From CAYMUC01 sp964393535 (GTDB taxonomy: Bacteria > Actinomycetota > Acidimicrobiia > Acidimicrobiales > Ilumatobacteraceae), in assembly GCA_964393535.1 (NCBI GenBank), contig CAYMUC010000033.1, forward strand, positions 1 to 26,540: a DNA stretch of 26,540 bases, written 5' to 3'. Of the stretch, positions 7,280 through 15,087 are shown one piece after another. The notes beneath the pieces were generated by a model. That model worked only from the letters and a program-made list of their open reading frames with translations, ran no database searches and was not told the DNA's origin. Position numbers and translations under genes: made by a program. How positions within the stretch are numbered: the first letter of the stretch is position 1; each line of letters starts with the position of its first letter.

Positions 7280-8523
7280 AGACCGGGCGAGTCAACCTCA
7301 GTTGGTGGTGGGCCGCCATGGCCGGCGTCGTCATCATGTCGCTCGCCCGTCTCCTCGCCGACAACAGCGATCTCACCTCGTCGGGCACGTTTGGCGTGGC
7401 CATCCGCACCGCCGCTCCCATCGCCTTGGCGGGCCTGGCGGGCCTGTACGCCGAGCGCAGCGGTACGGTGAACATCGGCCTCGAGGGCATGATGATCATG
7501 GGGACGGTGTTCGCCGGTTGGTGGGGCTGGCAGATGGGTCCGTGGATGGCCCTGGTCGGGGGCATCGTGGGCGGCATCCTGGGTGGACTGCTCCATGCAC
7601 TGGCCACCGTCACCTTCGGCGTGAACCAGATCGTCTCGGGTTTCGCCATCAACCTCATCGCTCCGGGCGTGGCACGGTTCATGGCCAACCAACTGTTCGT
7701 GGGCCAGCCAGGAGGTTCGGTCACGAATTCGCCCGGCAACTCGTCGAGTCTCGGTCGATTCACCGTGCCGTTCCTCTCTGGTGGGGACCTCTTCGGTTGG
7801 ACCACACCCGATGTCCTCGGTTGGTTCGAAGAGCGGAACTGGTTCGTCGTGGCCGACCTCGCCGGTCTGGGGCGGGGTGTCACCTCCAACCTGTCGTACG
7901 ACATTCTGGTGGTGGCGGCGATCTTCGTGATGTCGGTCTTCGTGTTGTGGCGCACCCCCTTCGGACTCCGACTTCGCGCGGCCGGGGAACGGCCCAGTGC
8001 CGCCGACTCCCTGGGGGTGTCTGTCGTGCGCATGCGTTACTACGGCATGGCCATCTCGGGTGGCCTGGCGGGCATGGGTGGTGCCGTGCTGGTGCTGTTC
8101 ACCAATCGCTACCAAGAGGGCCAGACAGGCGGGCGGGGATTCCTGGGTCTCGCCACGCTCATCGTGGGCAACTGGCGGCCCACCGGCGTGGCTGCGGGCG
8201 CAGGGTTGTTCGGCTACTTCCAGGGCATCACCTTGCGTGTCCAGCCCGAGCAGTTGGTGCGGGCACTGGTGCTGGCGTCGGCCATGGCGTTGGTGGCGGC
8301 CACGGCGGTGGCGTTGTGGCGGCGTCGTTGGAGTGTGGTGGCCTGGGCGGCGGCACTGGCGGCCGCTGGCTTCATCGCCTATGCCATGGCCGATCGACCG
8401 AACAATCAGGTGGTGTACATCACCCCGTACCTGGTGACCCTCATCGTGGTGTCGGTGGGAGGCCAACGCCTTCGACCACCCGCGCAGGCGGGACTCCCTT
8501 GGCGCAAAGGTGCCCAGGTGTGA
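7276..8523 (+). CDS. Nucleoside ABC importer permease 2
   Basis: The product is a 415-residue multi-pass membrane protein of the BPD_transp_2 family (YufQ/NupQ type). The family core ALAGLAGLYAERSGTVNIGLEGMMIMG and the motif GVNQIVSGFAINLIAPG are clear, and the coupling loop is near RLRAAGERPSAADSLGV. The chain is longer than typical partners because of an inserted loop (about residues 145-205) and extra C-terminal membrane segments. The ATG at 7276 overlaps the previous stop codon; an open frame extends far upstream but is out of frame with the real permease 1. The stop codon overlaps the GTG start of the following deaminase, so uptake and the first catabolic step are coupled. Confidence 0.92.
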   Translation: MKTGRVNLSWWWAAMAGVVIMSLARLLADNSDLTSSGTFGVAIRTAAPIALAGLAGLYAERSGTVNIGLEGMMIMGTVFAGWWGWQMGPWMALVGGIVGGILGGLLHALATVTFGVNQIVSGFAINLIAPGVARFMANQLFVGQPGGSVTNSPGNSSSLGRFTVPFLSGGDLFGWTTPDVLGWFEERNWFVVADLAGLGRGVTSNLSYDILVVAAIFVMSVFVLWRTPFGLRLRAAGERPSAADSLGVSVVRMRYYGMAISGGLAGMGGAVLVLFTNRYQEGQTGGRGFLGLATLIVGNWRPTGVAAGAGLFGYFQGITLRVQPEQLVRALVLASAMALVAATAVALWRRRWSVVAWAAALAAAGFIAYAMADRPNNQVVYITPYLVTLIVVSVGGQRLRPPAQAGLPWRKGAQV

Positions 8524-9620
8524 CCGCGACGCAGGCGAGTTCACCAGTCACGCTCGACACGGTGCGACGGGCACCCAAGGCTTTGTTGCACGACCACCTC
8601 GACGGGGGGCTTCGAGTGGCCACGGTGCTCGAATTGGCCGACGACTGCGGGTGGACGCGACAACTTCCCACGACCGAACCGGCGGCGCTTCAGGCATGGT
8701 TCACCGCTGGGGCCGAGGCGGGCGACCTCCACGCCTACCTCGCCACGTTCGAGCACACCCTGGCGGTGATGCAACGCAGCGAGCACCTCGAGCGGGTGGC
8801 CTTCGAAGCGGTCGTCGATCTGGCGGCCGACGGTGTCGTGTATGCCGAACTGCGCTTCGCCCCGGAACTCCACTGCCAGCAGGGACTGACTCTCGAAGCA
8901 GTGGTCGAAGCCGTGGCTGCGGGGGTTCGCCGAGGTGAGCAGGCCAGTCATGGGTCCATCACCGTCATGCTGATCCTGTGCGCGATGCGAACGGGTTCGC
9001 GCGGCAGCGACGTCGTCGACCTGATCGCACGACTTCGTGACCGAGAACCCACCGTGGTGGCCTTCGACCTCGCCGGCGCCGAGACCGGCTTTCCGCCGTC
9101 GCTCCACGCCGATGCACTGACGGACGCCCGTCGCCATCTGCTGAACGTCACCATCCATGCCAGCGAGCCGCCTGACCTCGAGTTGATCTCGGACGCCATC
9201 GCCCATGGCGCCCACCGGATCGGCCACGGTGTTCGCCTTGATCGTGACGTCACCGTGCAGGGCGACGGTGGGTTGGCGCTGGGACCACTGGCGCAACACG
9301 TGCTCGACCGGCGCATCCACCTCGAGATGGCTCCCACCTGCAACGTCCAGATCGGTGCGGTCCGCTCGCTGGCAGAGCATCCCCTCGGGATGTTCCTGCG
9401 CGCTGGGTTCCGCGTCAGTGTGAACACCGACAATCGCTTGATGAGCAATGTGATGCCCTCCACCGAGATGCTCAGGGTTGCTCAGACCTTCGAACTCTCG
9501 TGGGCAGAGATCGCACGACTGGTCACCATGCAGATCGAGGACTCGTTCGCCCCGTGGCAGGTGCGAAGGCGCCTGATCGACACGGTGGTGCAACCGGCAT
9601 ATGCAGCGCTCGGCGCGTAG
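8520..9620 (+). CDS. Adenosine deaminase-like protein, divergent paralogue
   Basis: The 366-residue amidohydrolase is of the adenosine/AMP deaminase family. Metal and catalytic positions can be read: HDH with His24 and His26, Asp28 (ribose contact in mouse ADA), His213 and Glu216 in HASE, His236 in GHG and Asp304 in NTDN. Two motifs deviate. The normal HAGE is HASE, and the usual ECPTSN-type strand is EMAPTCN. Asn305 replaces the second Asp of the mouse motif, but the second deaminase in this window shares that change. The protein is probably an active deaminase with altered substrate preference. GTG at 8520 overlaps the permease stop (GTGA), which fixes the start. Confidence 0.85.
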   Translation: MTATQASSPVTLDTVRRAPKALLHDHLDGGLRVATVLELADDCGWTRQLPTTEPAALQAWFTAGAEAGDLHAYLATFEHTLAVMQRSEHLERVAFEAVVDLAADGVVYAELRFAPELHCQQGLTLEAVVEAVAAGVRRGEQASHGSITVMLILCAMRTGSRGSDVVDLIARLRDREPTVVAFDLAGAETGFPPSLHADALTDARRHLLNVTIHASEPPDLELISDAIAHGAHRIGHGVRLDRDVTVQGDGGLALGPLAQHVLDRRIHLEMAPTCNVQIGAVRSLAEHPLGMFLRAGFRVSVNTDNRLMSNVMPSTEMLRVAQTFELSWAEIARLVTMQIEDSFAPWQVRRRLIDTVVQPAYAALGA

Positions 9621-9623
9621 CCT
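9618..9623 (+). promoter_or_regulatory. Possible -10 box (TAGCCT) for the dioxygenase gene
   Basis: TAGCCT lies 7 bases before the ATG at 9631, the same spacing as at several other starts here that lack a Shine-Dalgarno sequence. Its first three bases are the stop codon of the preceding deaminase gene. It could provide leaderless internal expression of the dioxygenase and the genes after it. Confidence 0.4.
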
Positions 9624-9630
9624 CGGCGCC

Positions 9631-10494
9631 ATGGCTGCCCTGAGCGAGGCCGAGATCACCCGGTACCACCGGGACGGGTTCATCGTGATTCCCGGGTTCG
9701 TGGATGCGAACCGCTGCGAGCGACTGCGACGCCGAGCAGAGGAGATCCTCGCTGCCTTCGATCCCGACAGCGAGCGCAGCGTGTTCACCACCGACGAGCA
9801 GTCCCGCCAGGCCGACGAAGCGTTCCTGGAGTCGGCTCACGGTGTGCACTGTTTCCTCGAGCCCGCCGCACTGGACAGTGAGGGCCACCTGACGGCGCCC
9901 AAGGAGCACGCGGTCAACAAGATCGGCCATGCGCTCCACGATCTGGACGCCGAGTTCGAGGCGTTCAGTTACACACCCGACCTGGCTCGTGTGGCGGCCG
10001 ACGTTGGCCTGACCGACCCACTGGCACTGCAGAGCATGTACCTGTGCAAGCCCCCACGGTTGGGCGGCGAAGTGGGATGCCATCAGGACGCCACGTTCCT
10101 GTACACCGATCCCATCACGGTCACCGGCTTCTGGTTCGCCCTGGAAGACGCCACCGTCGACAACGGTTGCCTGTGGGCGGCCCCCGGCGCACATCGCAGC
10201 CCGCTGCGCCAGCGGTACGTGCGCAACGACGATGGCGCCGGGTTCATGACCCTCGACGACGAGCCTCTGCCCGCAGCCCCCGACGACCTCGTACCGCTCG
10301 AGGTGAGCGCCGGAACCCTGGTGGTACTGCACGGTCTGCTGCCTCACTGGAGCGGCGTGAACACCAGCGATCGCAGCCGCCATGCCTACTCGCTGCACTG
10401 CATCTCCGCCAGCGCCCACTATCCGGCCGACAACTGGCTCCAACGCCCCACGCACTTCCCCCTACGCCGTCTCGACAGGACCGTGCCCCGATGA
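9631..10494 (+). CDS. Phytanoyl-CoA dioxygenase (PhyH)-family Fe(II)/2-oxoglutarate oxygenase
   Basis: The product is a 287-residue soluble protein. The N-terminal ITRYHRDGFIVIPGFVD is typical of PhyH proteins. The iron triad is complete: His151 and Asp153 in CHQDATFLYTD, and His239 in LLPHWSG. Arg250, exactly 11 residues after the distal His, fits the 2-oxoglutarate-binding Arg of human PHYH. It should therefore hydroxylate a small substrate using oxygen and 2-oxoglutarate. Family members act on very diverse substrates, so the substrate cannot be read from sequence. It lies between two adenosine deaminase genes (10 bases after the first, 4-base ATGA overlap with the second), suggesting a nucleoside or a nucleoside-derived substrate. 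Confidence 0.88.
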   Translation: MAALSEAEITRYHRDGFIVIPGFVDANRCERLRRRAEEILAAFDPDSERSVFTTDEQSRQADEAFLESAHGVHCFLEPAALDSEGHLTAPKEHAVNKIGHALHDLDAEFEAFSYTPDLARVAADVGLTDPLALQSMYLCKPPRLGGEVGCHQDATFLYTDPITVTGFWFALEDATVDNGCLWAAPGAHRSPLRQRYVRNDDGAGFMTLDDEPLPAAPDDLVPLEVSAGTLVVLHGLLPHWSGVNTSDRSRHAYSLHCISASAHYPADNWLQRPTHFPLRRLDRTVPR

Positions 10495-11555
10495 CCCCCG
10501 AACAGATACGAACAGCCCCCAAGGTGCTGCTGCACGACCACCTCGACGGCGGGTTGAGACCCGCCACGGTGATCGAGCTGGCGCAGGAGTACCGCTACAA
10601 GGGCCTGCCCACCACCGATCCCGATGACCTCGCACGCTGGTTCCACCGAGGAGCCAAGCGCAACGACCTCGTGTTGTACCTCGAAACCTTCGCCCACACC
10701 ATCGGGGTGATGCAGCACCCCGATGCCATCGAGCGGGTCTCCTTCGAGTGTGCACAGGACCTGGCCGACGACGGCGTGGTGTACGCCGAGGTGCGCTTCG
10801 CTCCCGAATTGTCCACCGACGCCGGCCTGACGCTCGACGAGGTCATGCAGGCGGTCATGGCCGGCCTCGAACGGGGCAGTGCCGGTACCGGACTCACGGT
10901 GTACGCCATCTGCTCGGCCATGCGTACCGCAGCACGCAGTCGTGAGATCGCCGAGTTGGCCGTCCGGTGGCGCGACCGCGGCGTGGTGGGCTTCGACATC
11001 GCCGGCGCCGAGGCGGGCTTCCCCCCCACCCGGCACCTGGATGCGTTCCAGTACGTGCAACACGCCAACTTCCACACCACCATCCACGCCGGCGAAGCCT
11101 TCGGCCTGCCTTCCATCTGGGAAGCACTGCAGTGGTGCGGGGCCGAACGCCTTGGCCACGGAGTCCGCATCGTGGACGACATCACCGGACCAGAGGGTTC
11201 GGAGCAGTTGGGCCGCCTTGCCGCCTATATCCGTGACCGGCGCATTCCCCTCGAGTTGTGCCCCACCTCCAACGTGAACACAGGGGTGGTGGGCAGCATC
11301 GGTGAACATCCCATCGGCATGTTGCGTCGGTTGAGATTCCGGGTGACGGTGAACACCGACAACCGCCTCATGTCGAACACCTCGATGACCCGCGAATTCG
11401 TGCAGTTGCACGAGGCGTTCGGCTGGGATCTCGACGACATGCAGTGGGTCACCATCAACGCCATGAAGAGCGCCTTCGCTCCCTTCGACGAGCGACTGGC
11501 TCTGATCGACGGCGTGATCAAGCCCGGCTACGCCCGGCTTCGGGGGCCAGCATGA
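10491..11555 (+). CDS. add: Adenosine deaminase
   Basis: The 354-residue enzyme should convert adenosine and deoxyadenosine to inosine and deoxyinosine in the cytoplasm. It matches the actinobacterial Add pattern: HDHLDG with His15, His17 and Asp19, IHAGE with His199 and Glu202, the GHG motif with His223, ELCPTSN, and NTDNRLMS with metal-ligand Asp290. It is the canonical partner of the divergent copy located just upstream across the dioxygenase gene; both share the segment LLHDHLDGGLR and the same length of catalytic barrel. The ATG at 10491 overlaps the dioxygenase stop, and its stop overlaps the upp start (ATGA), so three genes are coupled in a row. Confidence 0.93.
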   Translation: MTPEQIRTAPKVLLHDHLDGGLRPATVIELAQEYRYKGLPTTDPDDLARWFHRGAKRNDLVLYLETFAHTIGVMQHPDAIERVSFECAQDLADDGVVYAEVRFAPELSTDAGLTLDEVMQAVMAGLERGSAGTGLTVYAICSAMRTAARSREIAELAVRWRDRGVVGFDIAGAEAGFPPTRHLDAFQYVQHANFHTTIHAGEAFGLPSIWEALQWCGAERLGHGVRIVDDITGPEGSEQLGRLAAYIRDRRIPLELCPTSNVNTGVVGSIGEHPIGMLRRLRFRVTVNTDNRLMSNTSMTREFVQLHEAFGWDLDDMQWVTINAMKSAFAPFDERLALIDGVIKPGYARLRGPA

Positions 11556-12184
11556 CCGTCAGCGTGCACGTGGTGGATCATCCGATCGCTGCCGACGCGC
11601 TGGCCACACTTCGCCACGTTGGCACCGACGTGGTCGGCTTTCGCGCCGCCATGCACCGACTCTCCTCCGTGCTGCTGGTGGAGGCGTCCCGCCACCTCCC
11701 CACTGTCGAGGTCACGATCCCCACGCCACTGGCGCCCGCGGCTGGGCGGCGCGTGGCCGACCCACCGGTGATCGTGCCCGTCCTGCGTGCCGGCCTTGGC
11801 ATGCTGCCCTCGGTTCTGGAACTCCTCCCCACTGCCGAGGTGGGCTTCGTAGGAATCAGCCGCGACGAGCAGACCGCCCAACCGCACCCCTACGTCAACA
11901 AACTCCCGACCACACTTCGAGATCGCACCTGCCTGGTCATCGACCCGATGCTCGCCACGGGCGGCTCGCTCGAGTACACCTGCCGACTGCTGGTGGAACG
12001 AGGAGCGCCGACTCCTGTGACCGTCGTGTGCGTCCTGGCCGCTCCTGAGGGCATCGCCCGTATGGAAGCGAGCGGTATCGACCTGCATCTGGTCACCGCC
12101 GCCGTGGACGACCACCTGAACGATCAGGCATTCATCGTGCCCGGTCTGGGTGATGCCGGGGACCGGTTGTTCGGTATCGGCTGA
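11552..12184 (+). CDS. upp: Uracil phosphoribosyltransferase
   Basis: The 210-residue enzyme makes UMP from uracil and PRPP, a pyrimidine salvage reaction in the cytoplasm. The PRPP loop VIDPMLATGG (about residues 129-138), the segment VPVLRAGLGM and the uracil-binding C-terminus VPGLGDAGDRLFG are all intact, and the length is normal for Upp. It is the last gene of the importer/deaminase operon, joined to add by an ATGA overlap. Its presence shows that free uracil is an expected product or import of the pathway, although no uridine phosphorylase or hydrolase gene is present in the window. Confidence 0.95.
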   Translation: MTVSVHVVDHPIAADALATLRHVGTDVVGFRAAMHRLSSVLLVEASRHLPTVEVTIPTPLAPAAGRRVADPPVIVPVLRAGLGMLPSVLELLPTAEVGFVGISRDEQTAQPHPYVNKLPTTLRDRTCLVIDPMLATGGSLEYTCRLLVERGAPTPVTVVCVLAAPEGIARMEASGIDLHLVTAAVDDHLNDQAFIVPGLGDAGDRLFGIG

Positions 12185-12410
12185 TCACCGCGTCGCGTAG
12201 CGGTTCGAATGTTTGTCCGAGAGAGGTGGCAGCACGACGGCTCGCGAACCGCCGCTGCCTGCTCGGGTCGTGAGACCAAGCAGTTCACCAGACGCCTCCA
12301 GCACCCCACCCCACAACCGCCCAGCCGAGCTTCACGACCACGGGGCCCAGCCCCTGGCCCATCGACGGGTGGATCACCTCGACGCGCTTGGGGTCTGCCT
12401 TCGATGGCGT
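12185..12410. other. Intergenic region between convergent genes
   Basis: These 226 bases separate upp from the convergent mutase gene. I see no convincing coding region, and the short open frames have poor codon character. A GGTTCGAAT string near 12200 resembles a tRNA T-loop, but its flanks do not pair and no other tRNA arm is present. No clear terminator hairpin was found, though transcription from both sides should end here. Confidence 0.5.
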
Positions 12411-14030
12411 CTACGTCACGGGGTGTTCAGCGAGTGATTCGGCGAGGGCGTCCAACAACGGCCCCGGATCGGCGTCGACGGCCTCGCCGTACAGCTTCAC
12501 CTTGGGTTCGGTGCCACTGGGTCGAACCTGGAGTCGAATGCTGCCGCCCACGGTCAGCCGCAGCAGCCCGGCCTCGGCGAAGTACTGCATGGCGGTCACC
12601 GGCCTCCCGGCCAACTGGGCGGGGGGCTGGGTCCGCAACGCCGTCATCACCCGTGAAGCCGCTGCAGGCTCCAGACGCACCGACCGCTCGGCGGTCACGT
12701 ACCGTCCGAACCGGGCCGCCAGGTCGTCCAACAGATCCTCCACGGTGCGCCCTTCAGCGGCGGCCACCGACACCAACTCGGTGAACGCCACGGCGGCACC
12801 GATACCGTCTTTGTCGAGAGGCCGGTCGCCTACCAGGTATCCCAAGGCTTGTTCATAGCCGAACACCAACTGGTACTCGGGGTGCTCCCGTGCGGTGCGG
12901 GCGATCCATTTGAACCCGGTGAAGGTCTCGAGGCACGTTGCGCCGTAGTGCGCCGCGATGTGAGCCAGCAACGACGACGACACCAGGGTCGTGACCACCA
13001 GACGACGGTCGGGTGTGCCAGCGGGTGGTGTCGTGGCTCTCAGCACGTGGTCGGCCAGGAGCCAGCCCACCTCGTCGCCCGTGAGACGACGCCACGACCC
13101 GTCTGCCGTGGGGATGGCCACTCCAAGTCGGTCCGCGTCGGGGTCGTTGGCCAGTGCCAGGGCGAGACCTTCTCGACGGGCCAGGTCGATGACACGGTCC
13201 ATCGCCCCCGGTTCCTCGGGATTGGGAAACGACACCGTGGGGAACGTGCCATCGGGTTGTTGCTGCTCGGCCACCACCACTGGATCAGGCAACCCCGCCT
13301 GGGCGAACACAGCCCGCAGCAACTCGCCGCCCACCCCGTGCAGTGCCGTGTAGGCCGCCCTCACCGCCGGTACGTCGGGGTGGAAGCGCACTCCGGCAGC
13401 CGCCATCACATAGGCCCGCACCGGTTCGTCACCCAGTCGTTCGATCAGGGGATCATCCGGTCCTGCGAGCGGGACCGTGAGGGCGTCCACCGCAGCGATG
13501 CGTTCAGCGATCGCCACATCCACCGGATCGACGATCTGGGATCCGTCGGCCAAGTACACCTTGTAGCCGTTGTCGGCGGGAGGGTTGTGGCTCGCCGTCA
13601 CCATCACGCCACCACAGGCGCCGAGGTACGGCACCGCCCATGCCAGGACCGGCGTGGGAACCACGGAGGGGAACAGTCTCGCCCGTACGCCTCTGGCGGC
13701 GGCTACACGGGCCGTATCGAGTGCGAAGACCTCGCTCTTGCGGCGGGCATCGAAACCGATGACCAGTCCCCGCCGAGCCGCGTCGGGATCGGTGGCGAGG
13801 AGGTGATCCACCAGGCCTGCCGCGGCCTGGCGCACCACCAGACGATTCATGCGGCGGGGGCCTGCCGCCACCGCCCCACGCAGGCCAGCGGTGCCGAAGG
13901 TGAGCGGTCCCGAGAACCGGTCGGCCACCTCGGCGACGGCTTGCGCGCTCGGGTCCTCCAGCAGTGCCCCCAACTCGTCCCGAAGATCCTCGTCGGGTTC
14001 CGCCGCCAACCAGGCGCGGGGATCGATCAC
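12411..14030 (-). CDS. PGM2-like phosphohexomutase/phosphopentomutase
   Basis: The 539-residue alpha-D-phosphohexomutase superfamily protein has all four signature sites: the phosphoserine loop TASHNPP with Ser147, the metal loop DPDAD (296-300), the sugar-binding region with TFTGFKWIA and FGYEQALGYLVG, and the phosphate-binding RPSGTEPK (503-510). The segment GYEQALGYLVG followed by LDKDGIGAAVAF is characteristic of the PGM2/PgcA branch rather than E. coli Pgm. Human PGM2 works best as a phosphopentomutase, so an activity on ribose- or deoxyribose-1-phosphate is plausible beside nucleoside genes, but glucose-1-phosphate or mannose phosphate are also possible. The GTG at 14030 overlaps the kinase stop (GTGA); the longer upstream frame lies inside the kinase gene. 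Confidence 0.9.
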   Translation of the reverse strand: MIDPRAWLAAEPDEDLRDELGALLEDPSAQAVAEVADRFSGPLTFGTAGLRGAVAAGPRRMNRLVVRQAAAGLVDHLLATDPDAARRGLVIGFDARRKSEVFALDTARVAAARGVRARLFPSVVPTPVLAWAVPYLGACGGVMVTASHNPPADNGYKVYLADGSQIVDPVDVAIAERIAAVDALTVPLAGPDDPLIERLGDEPVRAYVMAAAGVRFHPDVPAVRAAYTALHGVGGELLRAVFAQAGLPDPVVVAEQQQPDGTFPTVSFPNPEEPGAMDRVIDLARREGLALALANDPDADRLGVAIPTADGSWRRLTGDEVGWLLADHVLRATTPPAGTPDRRLVVTTLVSSSLLAHIAAHYGATCLETFTGFKWIARTAREHPEYQLVFGYEQALGYLVGDRPLDKDGIGAAVAFTELVSVAAAEGRTVEDLLDDLAARFGRYVTAERSVRLEPAAASRVMTALRTQPPAQLAGRPVTAMQYFAEAGLLRLTVGGSIRLQVRPSGTEPKVKLYGEAVDADPGPLLDALAESLAEHPVT

Positions 14031-15040
14031 GACGGCAGGTCCGGTGCCCCGGGGGTGCTGGCAGCGAGGCGGCGCAACTCCACCAACGGACGGGGGCCCA
14101 CGTGCGAGATCACCTCGGCCGCCGCCAGCGAGCCGAACCACCCGCAATCGGCCAGATCGCTGCCACCGGTGTAGCCGTAGAGGAACCCAGCGGCGAACAG
14201 ATCACCGGCACCGGTCGTGTCGAGCACCCGTTGCACCGGATGGGCGGGGATCTCCACGATGGAGTCACCCGAGACCACCAAGGACCCCGCCGGGCCGCGG
14301 GTGACCACCGTCAAGCGGCATTCCTGTCGGACCACGGCCACTGCTGCTTCGAGGGTGTCCAACTCGTACAGCGAGCAGAGTTCGTGTTCGTTGCCGAACA
14401 GGATGTCCACCTCATCGGCCACCAGTGCACGGAAGTCATCGCGGTGACGGTCCACGCAGAAACTGTCCGACAGCGTCAGCGACACCTCGCGGTGAGCACG
14501 GTGCGCGATCTCGGCCGCATGGCGAAAGGCCTTCTTCGCCTCGGGTCGGTCGTAGAGGTAACCCTCCATGTACAGCACCGCACCAGCCGCCACCACCTCG
14601 GCATCGATGTCGTCGGGATCGAGGTACGACGACACGCCGAGGAACGTGCTCATGGTGCGTTGTGCATCGGGGGTGACCACGATGAGGCACCGACCGGTGG
14701 GGATCTCGTCCAGTCGCCGGCCGGCGTGGAACGCCACGCCCACAGCCCGCAGGTCGTGCCCGAACACATCGCCCAGGTCATCGGCGCTGACCTTGCCCAC
14801 GTAGGCGGCTCGGCCACCGAAACTGGCGACCCCGCACACCGTGTTGGCAGCTGAACCACCGCTCATCTCCACAGCGGGACCGATGGCGCGGTGCAGGTGC
14901 ACTGCCCGATCGCTGTCGACGAGTGTCATCGAGCCCTTCACGAGGGCCTCACGCTGCAGAAAGTCGTCGTCGGCGTGGGCGATCACATCGACCAGCGCAT
15001 TGCCGATCCCAACGACATCGAACCGGGGAACCTCGGGCAC
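14027..15040 (-). CDS. PfkB-family kinase, adenosine kinase-like
   Basis: The 337-residue ribokinase-family protein resembles the bacterial adenosine kinase group of rhizobia: DVVGIGNALVDVIAH at the N-terminus, MSGGSAANT for substrate binding, the central SLTLSDSFCVDRHR, and DTTGAGD with catalytic Asp280. It would phosphorylate adenosine to AMP, the salvage branch that competes with deamination. Recognition is from remembered family motifs; another nucleoside or sugar substrate is possible. The GTG start at 15040 is supported by a TAGCGT box 8 bases upstream and by the lack of a Shine-Dalgarno sequence. It is cotranscribed with the mutase through a 4-base overlap and diverges from pepN across 47 bases. 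Confidence 0.85.
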   Translation of the reverse strand: MPEVPRFDVVGIGNALVDVIAHADDDFLQREALVKGSMTLVDSDRAVHLHRAIGPAVEMSGGSAANTVCGVASFGGRAAYVGKVSADDLGDVFGHDLRAVGVAFHAGRRLDEIPTGRCLIVVTPDAQRTMSTFLGVSSYLDPDDIDAEVVAAGAVLYMEGYLYDRPEAKKAFRHAAEIAHRAHREVSLTLSDSFCVDRHRDDFRALVADEVDILFGNEHELCSLYELDTLEAAVAVVRQECRLTVVTRGPAGSLVVSGDSIVEIPAHPVQRVLDTTGAGDLFAAGFLYGYTGGSDLADCGWFGSLAAAEVISHVGPRPLVELRRLAASTPGAPDLPS

Positions 15041-15048
15041 GTGGACAC

Positions 15049-15054
15049 ACGCTA
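15049..15054 (-). promoter_or_regulatory. Leaderless -10 box (TAGCGT) of the kinase-mutase operon
   Basis: TAGCGT on the minus strand lies 8 bases before the GTG at 15040, and no ribosome binding site is present. It fits the TAnnnT consensus of actinobacterial leaderless promoters. A clear -35 element is not visible. Confidence 0.5.
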
Positions 15055-15074
15055 CTGCTCCCGGACAGCCTGAC

Positions 15075-15080
15075 TAGCCT
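15075..15080 (+). promoter_or_regulatory. Leaderless -10 box (TAGCCT) of pepN
   Basis: TAGCCT lies 7 bases before the GTG at 15088 with no ribosome binding site. It is identical in sequence and spacing to the box before the dioxygenase gene at 9631. It diverges from the kinase box at 15049-15054, with 20 bases between them. Confidence 0.5.
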
Positions 15081-15087
15081 CCATCGG

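Noticed and set aside
12193..12230. GGTTCGAAT string resembling a tRNA T-loop
   Set aside because: The flanking bases do not form a T stem and no anticodon, D or acceptor arm can be built around it.
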